NCBI RefSeq assembly: GCF_021646545.1
Contig: NZ_JAKIRP010000010.1
Location: 124,001 to 188,000 of the forward strand
Source of the DNA: Chitinophaga filiformis
Lineage (GTDB): Bacteria > Bacteroidota > Bacteroidia > Chitinophagales > Chitinophagaceae
Direction of reading: 5' to 3'
DNA: 64,000 nt
Part shown: one piece after another, positions 9,620 to 17,707 of the stretch
Numbering within the stretch: position 1 is the stretch's first letter
Layout: each line of letters opens with the position of its first letter
Notes under the pieces: model-generated
What the model was told of the DNA's origin: nothing
What the model saw: only the letters and a program-made list of their open reading frames with translations
The model's database searches: none
Program-made: the position numbers and the translations under genes

Positions 9620-11215
9620 TTAATACGATGCAGGCGCAGGCTGATTATTCCGTAGGTTAATAACAGTTCTGTTCAGATAAGGCAGTAATGCGATCAACAG
9701 AATGATCAGTATCAGGAAACAACTGATCAGGTAATAATAATCCATGGAGAAACGGATCTGCGCCTGTATGTCTGCAGAACGGTATAATAGTCCATTTGCC
9801 ATCTTTGCAGCCTGGTCTGCCGGAATCCCTTTTGCAGTAACAGCGTTTTTATATCCCTCCAGCCTTGCTGTTACGAAGGGATCCAGCGAAGTGACCAGCT
9901 CCAGGAAACGGTTGTAGTGCACCTTCCTGGAAAAGAGTTGAAAATAGTTGATGAGGGCTATGCTGAGACAAAAGCCTGTAAAGCGGAAAAAGACGCCTGT
10001 TGCCGACGCTGTACTTCCCAGGTGCGATGGTACGGAAGAAATGGCGTAGATGATCATCGGCGCCATCAGCATTCCTGCTCCCAGACCCTGTACTATCAAC
10101 GGTACAATAAACGTTGGTGCATCTGCCTGTGTGGCAAACAAAGCATGCATCCACAGATGAAATATCAACAGCAGTGCAAAGCCTAAGATCCATATCCATC
10201 GCATAGGTCTTTTCATTACGATCCATCTTGATGAGTACAATACACCACCTATGATACCGCCAATATTAGCCAACAGGATATAAGATAAATGTCTCGGGTC
10301 CATGCCTAATACAGTAGTAAAATGATTTGTCGTAACGTTCAACGCTCCTCTGCAGATATAGAGGATCAATATAAGGGCAACGCCTGTCACGTAGTTCCTG
10401 TAACGGAACACTTCCAGGCTTAGGTAAGGTCGCTTTAAAAAACGCTGACGAAAGATGTGTATGACCGCCAGCATTATTACCCCTATCGTAGCCGCCATGA
10501 TCCTGTCATTGGCCCACCAGTAATACTGCTGTCCGTACAGGAGAATATATCCCAGCAGACATAACGCTGTAGTATAGATCACATAACTTGCCCAGTCAAG
10601 CTGGTACAAAGGGAACCTCCTGTTAAGCCGTATCCTGTTCATAATCAGTACCAGCAATACCGCACCAGGTACATAAATAAAGATCATCCACTTGTACAGC
10701 ACATTATAATCAAAGGCATCAATAATCGGCGCTGTCAGTAGAGTGGTAATAGCAGTTATACAAAGCAGGATACCATAAAAGAGGGAATAACCTATCTCCC
10801 TGGCACGGCTTGTGCGCAATCTGCTGAACACAAGTGTAATACATACGCTCGTGGTTACACAGTTCGCCATCCCCTGTATGAAGCGAAGCCCCAATAATAT
10901 ATGCAGATCGCGGGTGATATAACAGCCGTAGGAAGCGATGATCTGTATCACAGTCCCTATGATCAAATATTCCTTACTGGCAATAAAGACAAAGAATCGT
11001 CTTTCCAGTGCAAAAAAACCAGCCAGTGAGGCATAGAACAATACCATTGAATACTGTACATCTGCAGGCTCTATACCATAATAACCGGCTGCTGCAGGTC
11101 CACTGGCAGTTGATAGTCCAAACACGAGCATCGAAGGCAGCAGGTTGAGAAAGATCACTGCCCTGATCAGCCATTCGGAGGCCCATGGTTTAAAGATGGG
11201 AGTATGCTTAGCCAT
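9620..11215 (-). CDS. MFS drug:H+ antiporter, DHA2 (EmrB/QacA-like)
   Basis: A 531-residue inner-membrane protein with about 14 hydrophobic segments, the number expected for the DHA2 family. The family would export lipophilic compounds in exchange for protons. It is the last gene of a TolC-HlyD-MFS operon and overlaps the HlyD gene by 8 bp (11208-11215), indicating tight coupling. The middle loop GLRFIQGMANCVTTSVCITLVFSRL corresponds to the motif C region between helices 4 and 5. With the two partners it forms an EmrAB-TolC-like tripartite exporter spanning both membranes. Substrate is unknown; the divergent AraC regulator at 13709 is the likely controller. Confidence 0.9.
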   Translation of the reverse strand: MAKHTPIFKPWASEWLIRAVIFLNLLPSMLVFGLSTASGPAAAGYYGIEPADVQYSMVLFYASLAGFFALERRFFVFIASKEYLIIGTVIQIIASYGCYITRDLHILLGLRFIQGMANCVTTSVCITLVFSRLRTSRAREIGYSLFYGILLCITAITTLLTAPIIDAFDYNVLYKWMIFIYVPGAVLLVLIMNRIRLNRRFPLYQLDWASYVIYTTALCLLGYILLYGQQYYWWANDRIMAATIGVIMLAVIHIFRQRFLKRPYLSLEVFRYRNYVTGVALILILYICRGALNVTTNHFTTVLGMDPRHLSYILLANIGGIIGGVLYSSRWIVMKRPMRWIWILGFALLLIFHLWMHALFATQADAPTFIVPLIVQGLGAGMLMAPMIIYAISSVPSHLGSTASATGVFFRFTGFCLSIALINYFQLFSRKVHYNRFLELVTSLDPFVTARLEGYKNAVTAKGIPADQAAKMANGLLYRSADIQAQIRFSMDYYYLISCFLILIILLIALLPYLNRTVINLRNNQPAPASY

Positions 11216-12275
11216 GCTTCTTACTGATTAAAACAGTGGCATTCATACCAGCACGTAAGAGGGCCGTCTCGCCGGAAGCATTTGTCAGTTTAATGCGGAC
11301 AGGAATTCGTTGTACGATCTTCACGAAATTACCGGATGCATTATCAGGCGGTAAAAGAGAAAAACGGGCACCTGTAGCAGGCGATAGTGACTCTATCGTG
11401 CCGTTGAAGGTTTTACCCGGAAAGGCATCTATTTCAATATCAGCTGCCTGGCCTATATGCATTTTGCTGACCTGTGTTTCCTTGAAGTTGGCAATGATCC
11501 ATTTTCCTGTAGCCTGGTTTACAATAAAGGCCAGTGTCTGCCCTGCCTGCACTAGTTGTCCTTCCTGTATAGTGCGGCGCCCCATTTTGCCATCGTACGG
11601 CGCTCTGATCACTGTATAGGAAACATCCAGTTTGTTACGCCCCAGCAAGGCTTCCCGTCTTTGTATCTCTGCCATCAATACGGCTTTCTGTGACCTGATA
11701 TCATTAATTTTAGATACCGCAGCATCGTAGTTATTAACAATAGACGCATAGTCAGCTTTGGCTACATCCAATGCTGTCTGCACATTCTCCAGTTGTTGTT
11801 TCGTAGCCGATTCCGCGTCATACAGGTTCTTGTAACGATCATATTCCTGCTGTTGCTTCCAGAGCTTTGCTTTGGCGGCCGCGATCTGTGCCTGCGTACC
11901 CTCAGCTGCTTTGCTGCTGGTAGACACATTACTTTCCAGCACCTGTATCTGCGCTCTTGCATTCATCAAAGCAGCACTTGCCTCCTGCTCCTGCAAAACA
12001 TATTCACTGTCATCTATCACAAGTAAAGTATCTCCCTTCTTTACGTCCTGGTTTTCCTCGTAATTGATCCTGCTGATGTAACCTGTCACCCGTGAGGTAA
12101 TCGGATTGATATATTCTTCCACCTGTGCATCATTGGTCTCTTCATACCTGCGCAGTTCAAATAGGGTAATGACACCCCATATGGCCAGCGCCACCAGGAT
12201 GACACCGGCTATCCAACCGGTAATAGTGGTGATCAGTCTGTCGGTCCTCGCATAGTTGTTCATTCTGCCTGTCAT
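11208..12275 (-). CDS. HlyD/EmrA-family membrane-fusion adaptor
   Basis: A 355-residue periplasmic adaptor with one N-terminal transmembrane anchor (about residues 12-35), a lipoyl half-motif around residues 55-90 (YISRINYEENQDVKKGDTLL), a long coiled-coil hairpin (about 95-205) rich in Ala, Gln and Lys, and a second lipoyl half with beta-barrel (about 215-350, including VIRAPYDGKMGRRTIQEGQLV). This layout is that of EmrA-type adaptors linking an MFS pump to TolC. It begins 3 bases after the TolC stop and overlaps the MFS gene by 8 bp. Confidence 0.92.
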   Translation of the reverse strand: MTGRMNNYARTDRLITTITGWIAGVILVALAIWGVITLFELRRYEETNDAQVEEYINPITSRVTGYISRINYEENQDVKKGDTLLVIDDSEYVLQEQEASAALMNARAQIQVLESNVSTSSKAAEGTQAQIAAAKAKLWKQQQEYDRYKNLYDAESATKQQLENVQTALDVAKADYASIVNNYDAAVSKINDIRSQKAVLMAEIQRREALLGRNKLDVSYTVIRAPYDGKMGRRTIQEGQLVQAGQTLAFIVNQATGKWIIANFKETQVSKMHIGQAADIEIDAFPGKTFNGTIESLSPATGARFSLLPPDNASGNFVKIVQRIPVRIKLTNASGETALLRAGMNATVLISKKHG

Positions 12276-12278
12276 AAT

Positions 12279-13616
12279 TTATAAATTGCCTGTAACTTTC
12301 TGTAATTGGTAATACCTGACGCGGGCAGCAATATTTGCCGACACCAGGTCAAAACGTGTCTGTAACATCTGGGTATCCGCGTCAAGCAGATCGGTCACAA
12401 GAGAGAGCTGGTTGAAATAAGTGTTATTCACAATTCTGAGGTTTTCCGCTGCCTGTTTCACATTCGTTCTGGCTACATCTATGCGTGTCAGCGCTTCTTT
12501 ATATCGCAGGAAGGCTTCGTTCACCTGCTGTCTTACCTCGTCGCCTGTCTCCTTATGTTCTACTTCCTGTCTTTCCAATTGCAGTTTCGCTACCTTCTCT
12601 TTATGTTTATTATGATAAAAAGAAGAGATAGGAAAAGATGCTTTCACACCATACATACCTAATCCATACATCGCACCGGCATAAGGATAAAACTGTATCT
12701 GCGGATAGGCCCATGCATATTCTGCAAACAAACCAACCTTAGGAGATACATTTGCTTTTACCTGTTTCAGCGATAACTCTTTAAGGGCAGTCTCTCCCTC
12801 GGAGATCTTATATTCATAGGCATGATCTGCGGCAGCAGCCAGATAATCTTCATACGTACCGGGTATCACAGCCTGTTCTGCCAATGAAGTGTCAGGCTCA
12901 ATCAACACATGTTCATCTGCACCGATCATAATGGCCAGCTTCTGACTGGCAATGGCAATGTCATTATTGATCTGGACCATCCCCATTTGCTGACGGGATA
13001 ATTTTAACTCAGCTCTCAACACATCACTTTTCAGTACAACACCATTTTTCTGTAGCTCCCGGATATGGGCGAGTTGCTTTTCCTGTTCGGCAATATCCTT
13101 TGCTATTAATTCTTTAAACCGGCAACTACGCGCCAGATCCAGGTAACAGACTGCCGCATTGAATTTCACTTCAGCTACGGTCAGGTTTTGTTGTTGTTGT
13201 ACTATAGCATGTTCCGTCGCTTCCTTTTTAATTTCAAGATTAGTTTTATTCCCGTTATAAATATTAAAGTATGCTTCTCCTCCTACCTTGTAATAATTAT
13301 GTAAGACAGGAAACTGTTCTGGTGTATGAAAGAGACCATCTTCATATACAGGCATATTGGTTACACGCGCATAAGCACCAGCTGCATTGATTTCCGGCAG
13401 CCGTTCGGCCTTCGCATCTTTCAATGCTTCTTCGCTACTTTCCAGGCGTAGCCTGGACATCTCTATCCGTTTATTCTTTAACTCCGCCTGTTCCCATATC
13501 TGCTCAATCGATAGATGTAACGGTTTGATAGTGTCATGAGGTTGTTGTGCCATTACACACAATGTCAAAAACATAAAAGGCAACAGTGCGTATGCCTTCC
13601 TGATATTCGTACACAT
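12279..13616 (-). CDS. TolC-family outer-membrane efflux protein
   Basis: With the ATG at 13616 the protein has 445 residues and a clean signal peptide (ALLPFMFLTLCVMAQ). An upstream in-frame ATG at 13661 would add 15 residues that do not fit a signal peptide and would overlap the promoter, so I rejected it. Two repeated OEP domains with long coiled coils follow, ending in the family-typical QLSLVTDLLDADTQMLQTRFDLVSA. It provides the outer-membrane channel of the exporter and is the first gene of the operon. A perfect -7 box (TACCTTTG) lies 17 bases upstream of the start, so the leader is short. Confidence 0.92.
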   Translation of the reverse strand: MCTNIRKAYALLPFMFLTLCVMAQQPHDTIKPLHLSIEQIWEQAELKNKRIEMSRLRLESSEEALKDAKAERLPEINAAGAYARVTNMPVYEDGLFHTPEQFPVLHNYYKVGGEAYFNIYNGNKTNLEIKKEATEHAIVQQQQNLTVAEVKFNAAVCYLDLARSCRFKELIAKDIAEQEKQLAHIRELQKNGVVLKSDVLRAELKLSRQQMGMVQINNDIAIASQKLAIMIGADEHVLIEPDTSLAEQAVIPGTYEDYLAAAADHAYEYKISEGETALKELSLKQVKANVSPKVGLFAEYAWAYPQIQFYPYAGAMYGLGMYGVKASFPISSFYHNKHKEKVAKLQLERQEVEHKETGDEVRQQVNEAFLRYKEALTRIDVARTNVKQAAENLRIVNNTYFNQLSLVTDLLDADTQMLQTRFDLVSANIAARVRYYQLQKVTGNL

Positions 13617-13633
13617 ATTCTTTATTCTGCATG

Positions 13634-13641
13634 CAAAGGTA
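13634..13641 (-). promoter_or_regulatory. -7 element of the tripartite exporter operon
   Basis: On the minus strand this reads TACCTTTG, a full match to the Bacteroidota -7 consensus TAnnTTTG, ending 17 bases before the TolC start codon. No convincing -33 TTTG is visible, which would suit a promoter that needs an activator, such as the divergent AraC protein. Confidence 0.6.
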
Positions 13642-13708
13642 CTATGTGAGGATATGAACACTTTTATCTAAATTGCCAATTATTTATCCATTCAAGCCAT
13701 TTAAGCGC

Positions 13709-14503
13709 ATGCAGCCCCTGGCAGGTTATTTAAGTGAGATAGATGTACATCCACAATCAGTCTATGTTTTACATGAAAAAGTAGAGAGAAGGTTTTCCAT
13801 GCATGCGCATGAAAAAGGACAACTGACCTATGTGGAAGGAGGTATTGCCTATTGTAACATGCCTGACAGATCTTATGTGATACCGGCACGCCATTATATA
13901 TGGGTCCCGAAACATCAGCAGCATTACATGCAGATAAAACATTCAAAAGCTACTACTACGCGTAACCTGTATTTCTATAGTCATAATGATCATTTGAATC
14001 CTTTTTATAGCCGCCTGGGTATCTATCCGGTCAATGAATTACTATTACAAATGATCGGCTATTCAGCCCGTTGGAAGCAGCATGTTTTGCCAGGCGAACC
14101 CGGCTTCAGTTTTCTGAGCGCTATTAAAGACATTCTACCTGATATAAGTACCACAGCGTTGCCTGTGGCATTACCTACCACACAACATGAAAGGTTGCAA
14201 CCAGTACTGCAATATATAGCTCAGCATTTTGATCAGCAGCTGACGTTAGAAAGTGTTAGTCACCAGTTCGACCTGAGCCCCCGTACGCTTTCGCGCCTTT
14301 TCACCAACACACTCGATATGTCTTTTGTACAATACCTGAAGACATTAAGAGTAGTGAAAGGCATTGAAATGATCCTCCAGACGAACCAGACATTAAGTGA
14401 AATTGCTTATCAGACGGGATATAGCAGTATTGCTGCTTTTAGTAAGGTCTTCTATCAGCTTACCAATAAACGACCCTCCGGTTTTCAGCAGGACATTTAC
14501 TAA
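13709..14503 (+). CDS. AraC-family transcriptional regulator
   Basis: A 264-residue regulator. Residues 1-130 resemble a cupin effector domain (MHAHEKGQLTYVEGG, then IPARHYIWVPKHQQHYM). The C-terminal third holds the two AraC helix-turn-helix motifs (LTLESVSHQFDLSPRTLSRLF and LSEIAYQTGYSSIAAFSKVF). I chose the ATG at 13709; a TTG at 13673 would add 12 residues. It is divergent from the TolC-HlyD-MFS operon with about 90 bp between starts, the usual place for a local efflux regulator that responds to a substrate of the pump. Confidence 0.9.
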   Translation: MQPLAGYLSEIDVHPQSVYVLHEKVERRFSMHAHEKGQLTYVEGGIAYCNMPDRSYVIPARHYIWVPKHQQHYMQIKHSKATTTRNLYFYSHNDHLNPFYSRLGIYPVNELLLQMIGYSARWKQHVLPGEPGFSFLSAIKDILPDISTTALPVALPTTQHERLQPVLQYIAQHFDQQLTLESVSHQFDLSPRTLSRLFTNTLDMSFVQYLKTLRVVKGIEMILQTNQTLSEIAYQTGYSSIAAFSKVFYQLTNKRPSGFQQDIY

Positions 14504-14790
14504 AATCACCTGCAAAGCCCTATTTCTCAATAGAATATTACCCCTGTAACATCCATTTTTAATGGAAATCGGTTAATCCAATTGAATAATTCCCTTGCCG
14601 TCGGACAACTTTTAACATTTCCAATACTATTAAATTTCTAATTTGCGTAACAGTATTTCCTTCAGGAGCATTAGGTCAGAGCAACTCAGGATTGGACGTA
14701 GCATTTATTAACAATATTCAATTCAATCTTAAACCAACCCCAGCTAGTCACATATAGAACAGGACTACAGCTGATTCAATGATTTATTAC

Positions 14791-16359
14791 ATGAATATTT
14801 TTAAGCGGGCAGCACTCATTGCCTCATTATTATCCTCAGGTTATATTGCGCAGGCGCAGACACAGAACTGGCAGAACATGGACCTTCAGAAAGATTCCGT
14901 ATTCGGTATCAGTGTTGAGAAAGCCTATACAGAACTGCTAAAGGACAAAAAATCCAAACCAGTAATTGTTGCAGTAATTGACAGTGGCGTTGACACAACG
15001 CACGAGGACCTGAAAAGCGTACTGTGGGTAAACGCTAAAGAAAAAAGGGGCAATGGTAAAGATGATGACAAGAATCATTATGCAGACGATATTAACGGTT
15101 GGAACTTCATCGGCTCTACGAAAGGTAATGTTGACTACGACAACCTGGAACTGACCCGTATCATCCGCCAGCAACAAAAACAATTCGGCAGTCTGAACAG
15201 TGTTCCTAAAGACACTGCCGGCCTGTACCAATATAAAGTGCTCAGAAGTAAGTACGAGCTGAAACTATCGGAAGCACAGCAGACATTATACGGCATCACC
15301 CGTTTTGTAGGTATGCTGGATACTATGCTTACCAAATTGGGCAATAACAACCCGACGGCAGCCGAACTGCAGGCTTACACACCGCAGAACCCGGCAGAAG
15401 CTCAGATCAAACAGGTAGTATCTCAGCAACTCGAACGTTTCCCTGATTTTAAAACCTTCCGTGAAAAAGAACTGGACGCTGCCGTAGCACATTATAAAGA
15501 GCAGGTACAGTACCAGCTGAACCTGGACTATGATCCACGCGCTATTGTGGGCGACGACTATAACAATCCATCTGAAAGATATTATGGATCCGGCGATGCT
15601 ACCGGTCCGGACGCTGACCACGGTACACACGTGGCAGGCATCATTGGTGCAGGCAGAAATAATAGCCTTGGCATTAACGGTGTTGCTAATAATGTACAGA
15701 TCATGTCGGTAAGGGCAGTTCCTAATGGTGATGAAAGAGACAAGGATGTGGCCAATGCCATCCGTTATGCGGCTGATAATGGCGCCCGTGTGATCAATAT
15801 GAGTTTCGGTAAGGCCTACTCCCCTAACAAGAATGTTGTGGACGAAGCAGTTAAATATGCCATCTCCAAAGACGTATTACTTATTCATGCAGCTGGTAAT
15901 GATGCAGAAAACATCGACGTTACACCTAACTATCCCAGCCGTGTATATCAGAATGGTGACACCGCAACTGCCTGGATAGAAGTAGGAGCCTCCGGCCCTG
16001 ACAATGACGAAACACTGGCAGCGCCGTTTTCCAACTACGGTAAGATCTCTGTGGATGTATTTGCTCCTGGCGTAGGCATTTACTCTTCTACCCCGGGTTC
16101 CCACTACGACTACCATGATGGTACCAGTATGGCGGCCCCTGTAGTAACCGGCCTGGCTGCCCTGATCCGTTCTTACTACCCTAAGCTGAGCGCAGTTCAG
16201 GTAAAAGACATCATCCTGAAATCAGTGATAAAAGTAGACCACCCGGTGACTATCGTCGAGGACGGTCAGCCTAAAACAGTACAGATGACAGACCTCTGCC
16301 GTACCGGTGGTGTGGTGAATGCGTACAAAGCACTCGAACTGGCAGCGACGTATAAATAA
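14791..16359 (+). CDS. Secreted subtilisin-like serine peptidase (S8)
   Basis: Starting at the ATG at 14791 (another ATG four codons earlier at 14779) gives a standard signal peptide MNIFKRAALIASLLSSGYIAQAQ. The catalytic triad is visible: Asp in VAVIDSGVD (residue 68 counted from 14779), His in HGTHVAGI (281) and Ser in GTSMAAPV (450). The roughly 210 residues between Asp and His are far more than in subtilisin (about 32) and include a charged, coiled-coil-like insertion. There is no obvious pro-domain or C-terminal sorting domain. Periplasmic or exported protein degradation is likely. The gene is monocistronic with a strong terminator at 16386-16419. Confidence 0.93.
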   Translation: MNIFKRAALIASLLSSGYIAQAQTQNWQNMDLQKDSVFGISVEKAYTELLKDKKSKPVIVAVIDSGVDTTHEDLKSVLWVNAKEKRGNGKDDDKNHYADDINGWNFIGSTKGNVDYDNLELTRIIRQQQKQFGSLNSVPKDTAGLYQYKVLRSKYELKLSEAQQTLYGITRFVGMLDTMLTKLGNNNPTAAELQAYTPQNPAEAQIKQVVSQQLERFPDFKTFREKELDAAVAHYKEQVQYQLNLDYDPRAIVGDDYNNPSERYYGSGDATGPDADHGTHVAGIIGAGRNNSLGINGVANNVQIMSVRAVPNGDERDKDVANAIRYAADNGARVINMSFGKAYSPNKNVVDEAVKYAISKDVLLIHAAGNDAENIDVTPNYPSRVYQNGDTATAWIEVGASGPDNDETLAAPFSNYGKISVDVFAPGVGIYSSTPGSHYDYHDGTSMAAPVVTGLAALIRSYYPKLSAVQVKDIILKSVIKVDHPVTIVEDGQPKTVQMTDLCRTGGVVNAYKALELAATYK

Positions 16360-16385
16360 GACAATCAATCTCCTTTTTCCAATAG

Positions 16386-16419
16386 AAAAGTAGTTTCGCT
16401 TCTGCGAAACTACTTTTTT
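16386..16419 (+). terminator. Rho-independent terminator of the S8 peptidase gene
   Basis: A perfect 13-bp stem (16387-16399 with 16404-16416) closed by a TTCT loop and running into a T-tract, 26 bases after the peptidase stop codon. Confidence 0.9.
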
Positions 16420-16454
16420 GATTTACAGACATTTATAAATTTGTTTAGGATTTT

Positions 16455-16485
16455 TTTGGAAATTGAAGAGAAATATATAATTTTG
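16455..16485 (+). promoter_or_regulatory. Promoter of tRNA-Gln(CTG)
   Basis: A textbook Bacteroidota promoter: -33 TTTG at 16455-16458, a 19-bp spacer, and -7 TAATTTTG at 16478-16485. The predicted start is about 30 bases before the tRNA. Confidence 0.75.
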
Positions 16486-16520
16486 CCGTCCCGAACGGGG
16501 AAATATGTCCCCGGTACTAT

Positions 16521-16591
16521 TGCCTGATAGTATAACGGTAGTACGACAGACTCTGACTCTGTTTGTCTTGGTTCGAATCCAGGTCAGGCAA
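16521..16591 (+). tRNA. tRNA-Gln, anticodon CTG
   Basis: A complete cloverleaf of 71 nt. The acceptor is TGCCTGA/TCAGGCA with discriminator A, opening with the U1-A72 pair common in tRNA-Gln. The D arm is GTA...TAC, the anticodon stem ACAGA/TCTGT encloses loop CTCTGAC (anticodon CTG, reading CAG), and the T stem CTTGG/CCAGG encloses TTCGAAT. CCA is not encoded as a full tail. A second Gln isoacceptor (TTG) is at 61831-61901. Confidence 0.95.
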
Positions 16592-16592
16592 C

Positions 16593-16625
16593 AAAAAAGC
16601 CCGCTCGTTGAGCGGGCTTTTTTTA
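16593..16625 (+). terminator. Terminator of tRNA-Gln(CTG)
   Basis: Stem GCCCGCT/AGCGGGC with a CGTTG loop, flanked by A and T runs, starts two bases after the tRNA 3' end. Confidence 0.9.
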
Positions 16626-16702
16626 TTTCCATTTTCCCGGATTAGGCGGTGGCCAAACGGAAGATCAGATAACACTGCAAAGTAATTCACAACCCATGAA
16701 CC

Positions 16703-17209
16703 TTAGGCAATTTTCAGCACTTTTTCGTAATCGTATTTCTTATATTTTTTTTCCAGCCTTGTCTCTTGTTCAAACTTTAGCATTTCATTTTTAAATTGAA
16801 TCCTGAGCCACAAATCGGCTGGCGTATGAAAGAAATGTCCAAATTTCAGGGCCAATTCTGGATTGAATTTTCTATCTTCTTTATAATATTTGTTTAAGTT
16901 AGCAAGATCAATTTCTATGTAACAGGCAAAATCCCCCTTTTTCAAATTCAAAATACGTAAGAAGTCATTAGCAAAATCTCGGATAGATCGCATTTCATTT
17001 GCCGTAATTGTTTGATTTAAAATATAAGCTTCCATTTGATAACGGATGGCTAGCATTTCATTCCTTATCAATCGCGCGGTGGTTCGATTAGCGTTATGTT
17101 TCTTGGCAGCGGCTGCAACAATTGCCTTATGCTTTGCACTTCTTGCCTGACCATCTTTAGGGCCGAGGGTGACATTTACTTGTTGGCGGGTTTCTCTTTT
17201 CTTTTCCAT
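16703..17209 (-). CDS. HigA-like XRE-family antitoxin/repressor
   Basis: A 168-residue protein. The last 90 residues resemble the HigA addiction-module antidote fold: a helix-turn-helix-like region (ANLNKYYKEDRKFNPELALKFGHFF) followed by HTPADLWLRIQFKNEM, matching the family pattern of an ALRLAKAFGTSPEFWLNLQ-type segment. The first 50 residues are Lys/Ala-rich and unusual for HigA. It is the second gene of a two-gene operon, 16 bases after the 60-residue ORF. The promoter carries a perfect 29-bp inverted repeat and a repeated GTACAAAATGTAC palindrome, as expected for autorepression by such a protein. No HigB toxin is adjacent. Confidence 0.65.
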   Translation of the reverse strand: MEKKRETRQQVNVTLGPKDGQARSAKHKAIVAAAAKKHNANRTTARLIRNEMLAIRYQMEAYILNQTITANEMRSIRDFANDFLRILNLKKGDFACYIEIDLANLNKYYKEDRKFNPELALKFGHFFHTPADLWLRIQFKNEMLKFEQETRLEKKYKKYDYEKVLKIA

Positions 17210-17225
17210 TGCACAAAATTTGAGT

Positions 17226-17408
17226 TTATTCTATTCCTTTTAGGTAGCCTGTTGCATTTTTTAATTTTTTGAGTTCTTTATCAAAATTAAACTGCCAGCC
17301 ATCATGCATTGATGGCATGTCCTTAACCGTACCTTTTCTGATAAGTGCTTCGATCTCACTACCAGATTTAACCTCAAGAATTTTTACTTTCCGTTTTTCC
17401 TCATTCAA
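17226..17408 (-). CDS. Small unknown protein paired with the HigA-like gene
   Basis: A 60-residue Lys/Glu-rich protein. The reading frame has no in-frame ATG near its start; the TTG at 17408 is the only plausible start, 19 bases after a perfect -7 box. Its place as first gene before a HigA-like antitoxin fits a toxin or toxin remnant, but the sequence (MPSMHDGWQFNFDKELKKL) does not match the RelE/HigB fold and is shorter than the usual 90-100 residues. It could be an independent small regulatory protein. I do not recognise the family. Confidence 0.55.
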   Translation of the reverse strand: MNEEKRKVKILEVKSGSEIEALIRKGTVKDMPSMHDGWQFNFDKELKKLKNATGYLKGIE

Positions 17409-17427
17409 CGTGGGTGTAATATATATT

Positions 17428-17435
17428 CAAAGGTA
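17428..17435 (-). promoter_or_regulatory. -7 element of the HigA-like operon
   Basis: TACCTTTG on the minus strand, a full TAnnTTTG match. Its first four bases (TACC) are the outer end of the 29-bp inverted repeat, so a repressor bound to that repeat would cover the promoter. Confidence 0.6.
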
Positions 17436-17494
17436 GATGAAAAATTTGCTTTTTTGGTACAAAATGTACCAAAAAAGCAAATTTTTCATCTACC
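17432..17494. repeat. Perfect 29-bp inverted repeat with 5-nt spacer
   Basis: Bases 17432-17460 and 17466-17494 are exact reverse complements, separated by AAAAT. The centre contains the palindrome GTACAAAATGTAC (17457-17469), and the same 13-mer in reverse orientation recurs at 17501-17513. It lies directly upstream of the HigA-like operon and overlaps its -7 box. It probably serves as an operator for the XRE protein and could also form a cruciform or a strong RNA hairpin. Confidence 0.9.
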
Positions 17495-17500
17495 AGCCTT

Positions 17501-17513
17501 GTACATTTTGTAC
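17501..17513. promoter_or_regulatory. Second copy of the GTAC-type operator palindrome
   Basis: GTACATTTTGTAC is the exact reverse complement of the 13-mer at 17457-17469, with centres 44 bp (about four helical turns) apart, so a dimeric or tetrameric repressor could occupy both sites on one DNA face. Confidence 0.55.
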
Positions 17514-17707
17514 CTAAAAAAAACAAATTGTTCTCATAAAGATACTTCGACGAATACCGGTCTACTCAGGCGGCAACAGTAAAAACAGATGTGATAATGA
17601 TAGTTATACGGAAAAACTAATCCAAAATAACAATCACGAATGGCCATAATCAGCCATTTAAAATGTCAAGTATTTTCCGGAATTTACCTGACGAAATATC
17701 ATAAAAA

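Noticed and set aside
9590-9620. Terminator between the unknown protein and the MFS gene
   Set aside because: The 29-bp gap has no stem with a T-tract that I could defend.
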